DNA of 9,872 bases from an uncultured Phascolarctobacterium sp. (lineage in GTDB: Bacteria > Bacillota > Negativicutes > Acidaminococcales > Acidaminococcaceae): the NCBI GenBank assembly GCA_946002345.1, contig CAMFZA010000051.1, positions 1 to 9,872 on the forward strand. Direction: 5' to 3'. Within the stretch, counting starts at the first letter, position 1, and the number at the start of each line of letters is the position of its first letter. Shown piece by piece: positions 6,082-9,872 of this stretch. A program made the position numbers and the translations under genes. The notes below the pieces were generated by a model, which was given only the letters and a program-made list of their open reading frames with translations, did no database searches and was not told the origin of the DNA.

Positions 6082-7488
6082 TTATACGGGACCCAATTTA
6101 ATAGCACTAGCGTAGGTCAGGAAGCAGAAGGCAACAATCCACCACATACCAATGAGGGGCAGCACGAAGCGAGCCCATTTTTTATAAGGCACACCGGCCA
6201 TGGCCAAGTAAGACATGGTCGCACCGCTGGCTGGAGTGATGCAGTTGGTAAAGGCATCGCCAAAGGTAAAGGCAAAGACTGCAGTTTGGCGAGTGAGGCC
6301 AACCAAATCGGCCAAGGGAGCCATAATGGGCATGGAAATAGCAGCCTGACCGGAGCTGGAGGGTACCAGCAGATTGAAGCAGTCTTGAATAATGAACATA
6401 CCGAAGGCAATGATGGAGGAAGGGAAAATATCCAGCATGCCAGCCAGATAATGAATAATAGTATCCATAACCTTGGCATTATCCAGCAAAATAGTAGCAG
6501 CCTTACACATGGCTACAGCCAAGCAGGGCAACATCATGCCCTTGCAGCCCTCCATAAAGGCATCACAAATATCGTTGGGCTTCAGGCCACAAATAATGCC
6601 GGACAGGATACCCATAATAATAAAGAGAGCAGAAATCTCATTCATATAGAAATCATACTTCAATACACCAAAAATAATACCCACAAAGTTCAGGCCTAAC
6701 AAAGCCAAGCATATGGCCTGACGGGTGGTCAACTCCGGATTTTCCTCCAGATTAATAGTGTTGGCCTTAGCACGGTCCAATTCATAAACCGGGCTGCTGG
6801 CGGGGTTCTTCTTTACTTTATATGCATGGTACATCACATAGGAAATGTTCAAAGCCAAAAGCACGAAGAAAATGCCTACGCGATAGGGCAAAGCGGAGAA
6901 AATGGGCACGCCGGCAATACCCTGAGCCACACCTACAGAGAAAGGTTGGGTGCAGCCTGCGCCATAGCCTGCTGCTACAGAGCAAAAGAGCATGCCCAAG
7001 GCAGTGATAGAATCAAAGCCCAGTGCCAGGGCAACACTTACTACCAGCGGCGTGAAAGCCAAATATTCTTCGTTGCAGCCTGCCAGTGTAGAAAAGGTTG
7101 CCAGTGTGGTCATCAGCACCGGAATGAGCAAAATGCTGTGGTTGCGCATCTTTTTTACCAAGGTGCTTAAGCCTGCAATAATAGCGCCAGTCTTGGCCAA
7201 GATATTTAAGGAACCACCTACCATGAACAGGAAGGCGATAATGCTAATACCACCCTTAAAGCCCTTATTCACAACAGTGAAGAAATCCATAAAGCCAGTG
7301 GGCTTTTGAGCCACATAGTGGAATGTGGCAGGGTCCACGACCATTTTACCGGTGTGCACATCCTTCACTCGGTCATAAACACCGGCAGGAATCACATAGC
7401 TGGCCACAGCGCAGAGCACAATTACGCAAACCAATATCAGCACTGGACTGGGCGCTTTAAAGACCTTAACATCATCTTTCTTACTCAT
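6082..7488 (-). CDS. YfcC-family membrane transporter
   Basis: Inner-membrane secondary transporter of 468 aa in the YfcC/DcuC-like (C4-dicarboxylate anaerobic carrier) part of the ion transporter superfamily. About 11-13 hydrophobic segments are visible, beginning at residues 14-35 and ending at about 441-460. The inverted-repeat signatures are AGCNEEYLAFTP (136-147) in the first half and NLLVPSSSGQAA (372-383) with DAFTNCITPASGA (411-423) in the second. These are re-entrant-loop regions in related carriers. A charged cytoplasmic loop lies at about 223-257. Substrate cannot be read from the sequence; relatives are annotated as dicarboxylate, arginine/ornithine or peptide transporters. ATG at 7488 has AAGGAGAG upstream (7503-7496). 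It starts 19 nt after the M20 peptidase stop, so the pair is co-transcribed and the substrate is probably a peptide or amidated amino acid that the peptidase cleaves. No frameshift is seen. Confidence 0.88.
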   Translation of the reverse strand: MSKKDDVKVFKAPSPVLILVCVIVLCAVASYVIPAGVYDRVKDVHTGKMVVDPATFHYVAQKPTGFMDFFTVVNKGFKGGISIIAFLFMVGGSLNILAKTGAIIAGLSTLVKKMRNHSILLIPVLMTTLATFSTLAGCNEEYLAFTPLVVSVALALGFDSITALGMLFCSVAAGYGAGCTQPFSVGVAQGIAGVPIFSALPYRVGIFFVLLALNISYVMYHAYKVKKNPASSPVYELDRAKANTINLEENPELTTRQAICLALLGLNFVGIIFGVLKYDFYMNEISALFIIMGILSGIICGLKPNDICDAFMEGCKGMMLPCLAVAMCKAATILLDNAKVMDTIIHYLAGMLDIFPSSIIAFGMFIIQDCFNLLVPSSSGQAAISMPIMAPLADLVGLTRQTAVFAFTFGDAFTNCITPASGATMSYLAMAGVPYKKWARFVLPLIGMWWIVAFCFLTYASAIKLGPV

Positions 7489-7507
7489 CGTTCATCTCTC
7501 CTTAAAA

Positions 7508-8692
7508 TTACTTTGCAAAATTAGCTACGTAGTCTTCTATTTCCATAATGCAGGCTAGAGCGATAATCCAGCGGCGGAAAAAGCTTTCTACGCTCGCATA
7601 TTCCTCCTTGGTATGGGCCCCTGCACCCTGACCACCCATGGAGCAAATAGTGGGAACACCCACGCTAGCAAAATATGCCGCATCGGACATACCACCCACA
7701 TAGATGGGTGCAGCAGCAGGATAGCCATACTTGGTGGCTACGCTGTTAATGTAATCTAGCAGCTTGTGGTTGGCCTCGCTTTCCTCAAAGGATGGCATGG
7801 GATTAACGAATTCCACCTCTGTAGTGGTGCCATCGATATAGGTTTTAGAGCAAACCTCAAGGATTCTTTGCTTAATATATTCCATATGCTCCAGCTTTTT
7901 ATAACGCACATCCAGCTCAGCATAGCATTTATCGGGCACCGCATTGGAAACCATACCACCGCGAATAACATCCACGCTTACGGTCAAGCCCTCGTCATAA
8001 ATGGTTAAATCCTGCAACAGGGGCAGCTTGTAGCTCATTTCAATAATAGCGTTGCGACCCTTAAGATAATCATTGCCAGCATGGGCCGCTACTCCGTGCA
8101 CGGTAATATGGCAATCCATACCGCCCTTGCGGCCTACTGTAAGGCAGTTATCCATGCGGCCGCTTTCCATATTAAAGCAGCACAGCGCTCCCTTACCCTC
8201 CTGCATCAGCAGCTCATCGGTAATGCCAGGGCCATGGCTATTTTCCTCATCGCCCACAATGATTACCTTTACTGGACGCTCAGTATAGCGAAAATGCTTC
8301 AAGGCCACCATAAGATAAAAGATTTGGGCAATACCATTTTTCATATCCACTACGCCGGGTCCATAAGCAAAGCCATCCTTAATATGAAAGGGATCCTGAG
8401 GATAGGAGCCAGAGGGAAAAACAGTATCACAATGACCTGTCAGCAAAATCGGCGCCTTGTCAACATCCTTATTCAGCTCGGCAATCAGCATGTTGGCGCT
8501 ACCCTTGGTGTCCACTAAATGGCAGTCAATGCCCTCCACTTCAAAATGCTTTTTCAAAAAATCAATGACACGGTTAACCTTCTCCACCTCAAAAGAGCCT
8601 GCCTGCATGTTGACCAAGCTCTCCCAAAAAAGCAGCATCTCGTGCTTATTCTTGTCCACAAATTCTCGTAGCTCTGCAATTGGTGCAATCAT
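7508..8692 (-). CDS. M20-family zinc metallopeptidase (glutamate carboxypeptidase-like)
   Basis: Cytoplasmic dizinc hydrolase of 394 aa without signal peptide. The M20 metal and catalytic residues are all present: H87 and D89 in GHCDTVF, bridging D116 in GPGVVDMKNG, catalytic base E149 and ligand E150 in GDEEN, E176 in NMESGR, and H360 in GAGAHTKEEY. The lid/dimerisation domain (about 185-300) contains HGVAAHAGN with H204, which reaches the partner active site in relatives, and RGGMVSNAVPD. Overall it matches the CPG2/ArgE/DapE-type family; the exact substrate (dipeptide, N-acyl or gamma-glutamyl amino acid) is not determined. ATG at 8692 is preceded by AGAGAGGT. It heads a unit with the YfcC-family transporter, has its own promoter, and follows a terminator that isolates it from hemW. 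Confidence 0.9.
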   Translation of the reverse strand: MIAPIAELREFVDKNKHEMLLFWESLVNMQAGSFEVEKVNRVIDFLKKHFEVEGIDCHLVDTKGSANMLIAELNKDVDKAPILLTGHCDTVFPSGSYPQDPFHIKDGFAYGPGVVDMKNGIAQIFYLMVALKHFRYTERPVKVIIVGDEENSHGPGITDELLMQEGKGALCCFNMESGRMDNCLTVGRKGGMDCHITVHGVAAHAGNDYLKGRNAIIEMSYKLPLLQDLTIYDEGLTVSVDVIRGGMVSNAVPDKCYAELDVRYKKLEHMEYIKQRILEVCSKTYIDGTTTEVEFVNPMPSFEESEANHKLLDYINSVATKYGYPAAAPIYVGGMSDAAYFASVGVPTICSMGGQGAGAHTKEEYASVESFFRRWIIALACIMEIEDYVANFAK

Positions 8693-8769
8693 CTTTTTAC
8701 CTCTCTACCAAAATCTTTTTCTTTATCATTTTAACATAATAAAGTCAATGAATAAAAAACACCTTTAAT

Positions 8770-8798
8770 ATTCTACTAAACATCTACCCACTTGTCAA
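8770..8798 (-). promoter_or_regulatory. sigma-A promoter of the M20 peptidase-transporter unit
   Basis: On the minus strand: TTGACA (8798-8793, 6/6), a 17-nt spacer and TAGAAT (8775-8770, 5/6). The predicted start is near 8763, leaving a leader of about 70 nt. It lies between the hemW terminator and the peptidase gene. Confidence 0.85.
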
Positions 8799-8807
8799 AT
8801 AAGGAAA

Positions 8808-8823
8808 TGTGACTCTTGCAACA
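8808..8823. promoter_or_regulatory. possible second Crp/Fnr-type site
   Basis: TGTGAC-TCTT-GCAACA has the same 6-4-6 layout as the perfect dyad at 792-807. The GCAACA half is identical and the TGTGAC half matches at 4 of 6 positions. It lies 9 bp upstream of the -35 box and is centred at about -52, which is not a standard activator position, and its end touches the hemW terminator. Weak on its own. Confidence 0.25.
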
Positions 8824-8858
8824 AAAAAGCTTCCTCTTACCCAAGGCAGTAGGAAGCT
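8823..8858 (-). terminator. rho-independent terminator of hemW
   Basis: On the minus strand AGCTTCCT (8858-8851) pairs with AGGAAGCT (8835-8828) around a 15-nt loop; a run of six T closes it (8828-8823, the first T shared with the stem). It begins about 30 nt after the hemW stop. Confidence 0.9.
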
Positions 8859-8889
8859 ATGCAATATACATATATCAATAAAAAAAGTA

Positions 8890-9872
8890 TTAAGCATCGA
8901 CAAATATGGCGAAAATCTGATTACCTAACTCCATACCGGCCTCTGTAAGCAAAAGGCGTTCTCCAGCTGCGTCATAAAGCACAAATCCTTGGTCAATAAA
9001 GGGCGCAAGCTCCTTTTGGTAACGCTGCCAAACATCCACACCAAAGCGAGCCTTGGCTTCAGCCAAATCTGCTCCAGCTGCACGTCGCAATCCCATGAAC
9101 ATGAACTCCTCCAGCTGCTGCTGAAGAGTTAAGCCTTCAAGTGTATAAAGCTCACTAGTACGCCAATTGGTCGGCGTTAAGGCCTGTGCAGCGGCGATAT
9201 ATGCAGGGACAGTGCTAGCATCGGTGCGGCGCAAGGCCTTTTCCATACCGCAGGCCCCAGCTCCAAAGGCTATATAAGGATGATATTGCCAATAAACAGT
9301 GTTATGCCTGGAATATTGTCCATTTTTAGCATAGTTGGAGATTTCGTAGCGCTCAAAGCCTGCTTTGGCAAGCAATCCCTGAACCAGCTCGTACATATCC
9401 GCAGCAATGTCCTCGTCTGGCAGCACCATGCGACCAGAGTTTACCAAATGTTCCAAAGGTGTCCCCTCTTCCACAATGAGACCATAAACCGACCCATGCT
9501 CGATTCCCGTAGCTTGTCTTGCTGGATTTTGTTTGGTTGTAGCTGTGTGAGTTTTTCTTCTTGGCTGTTCTTGTTTTCCTTAGGTATACCATAAATAAGG
9601 TCGCAGCTAATACGCGCAAAGCCAGCGGCTCGGGCCATATCTATAGCTTCCAAGGCTTCTTGAGCACTGTGAATGCGACCAATAGCACGCAGCTCTTTAT
9701 CCTGCAGGGACTGAACGCCGAAGCTAATGTGGTCAAAGCCAACTGCACGCAAGCGCTTAAGCTTTTGCAAATCCGCAGTGCCCGGATTCACTTCAATGGT
9801 CGCCTCAGCTGGCTTGTGCCAAAAGCCGCAGGACTTCAAAGTACTCACAATACGCTCAAGACAGTCAATCGC
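8890..9872 (-). pseudogene. hemW: HemW-like radical SAM heme chaperone, frameshifted and 5'-truncated by the window edge
   Basis: HemW (formerly annotated as oxygen-independent coproporphyrinogen oxidase-like) is a radical SAM protein that inserts heme. The reading frame is open to the window edge, so the CxxxCxxC cluster lies outside. The first part (9872 to about 9582) encodes the radical SAM barrel, including IEVNPGT, HISFGVQS and ISCDLIYGIP. It runs on in frame to a stop at 9443-9441. The family sequence resumes in another frame at about 9492 as SVYGLIVEEGTPLEHLVNSG and continues through YEISNYAK, NTVYWQYHPYIAFGAGACG and the C-terminal domain to the stop at 8890. Between GIP and SVYGL there are 89 nt (9581-9493) where E. 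coli and Bacillus HemW have about 66. The segment has almost no T on the coding strand and no family similarity. A real inactivating indel and a sequence error are both possible. Identity as hemW is firm. Confidence 0.85.

Noticed and set aside
6032..6090. Possible third copy of the structured element between the transporter gene and hrcA
   Set aside because: It shares the plus-strand 9-mer ACGAAGTAG with copy A, but no partner arm with the G.A tandem was found, and the palindrome there is explained by a terminator.
9441..9520. Programmed ribosomal frameshift in hemW
   Set aside because: No slippery sequence with a downstream structure is visible, and the overlap encodes residues unlike HemW on both frames, so an indel fits better.

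Overview
All protein genes in this window lie on the minus strand, so transcription runs from high to low coordinates. The content is chromosomal and typical of the Bacillota. It includes a HrcA/CIRCE heat-shock operon in the order hrcA-grpE-dnaK-dnaJ, a DnaK that lacks the N-terminal insert of Gram-negative DnaKs, and hemW close upstream of hrcA. An anaerobic Negativicutes, perhaps Acidaminococcaceae, would fit the gene content and base composition. That placement is an impression and was not tested.

Layout in the direction of transcription: (1) 9872-8890, hemW, missing its 5' end at the window edge and carrying a frameshift in mid-gene, followed by a clear terminator. (2) 8798-6082, a two-gene unit with its own sigma-A promoter: an M20 metallopeptidase, then a YfcC-family membrane transporter starting 19 nt later, closed by a hairpin/T-tract terminator. 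It probably takes up a peptide or amidated amino acid and hydrolyses it in the cytoplasm. (3) 6008-863, the heat-shock operon: a sigma-A promoter, a perfect CIRCE operator in the leader, hrcA, grpE (TTG start), dnaK and dnaJ, ending at a strong terminator. HrcA represses the operon; GrpE, DnaK and DnaJ form the Hsp70 cycle. (4) 691-2, a separately transcribed Crp/Fnr-family regulator with a perfect 16-bp dyad in its promoter region. A weaker version of that dyad lies just upstream of the peptidase/transporter promoter, so this regulator may control both.

The most unusual content is between the genes. The dnaK-dnaJ spacer (2140-2254) and the grpE-dnaK spacer (4129-4226) each hold a long imperfect palindrome. 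When each is read in its own orientation (plus for the first, minus for the second), the two share a 14-position helix. In it the paired bases differ by compensating changes while a tandem G.A/A.G mismatch, a wobble pair and an adjoining purine-rich internal loop stay the same. They therefore look like two diverged copies of one structured element, inserted in opposite orientations in the same operon. I do not recognise it as a named RNA or repeat family. The dnaK-dnaJ spacer holds a further, unrelated hairpin next to dnaJ.

No tRNA, rRNA, CRISPR array, insertion sequence or phage gene was seen. No stretch of more than 300 bases is without a gene.
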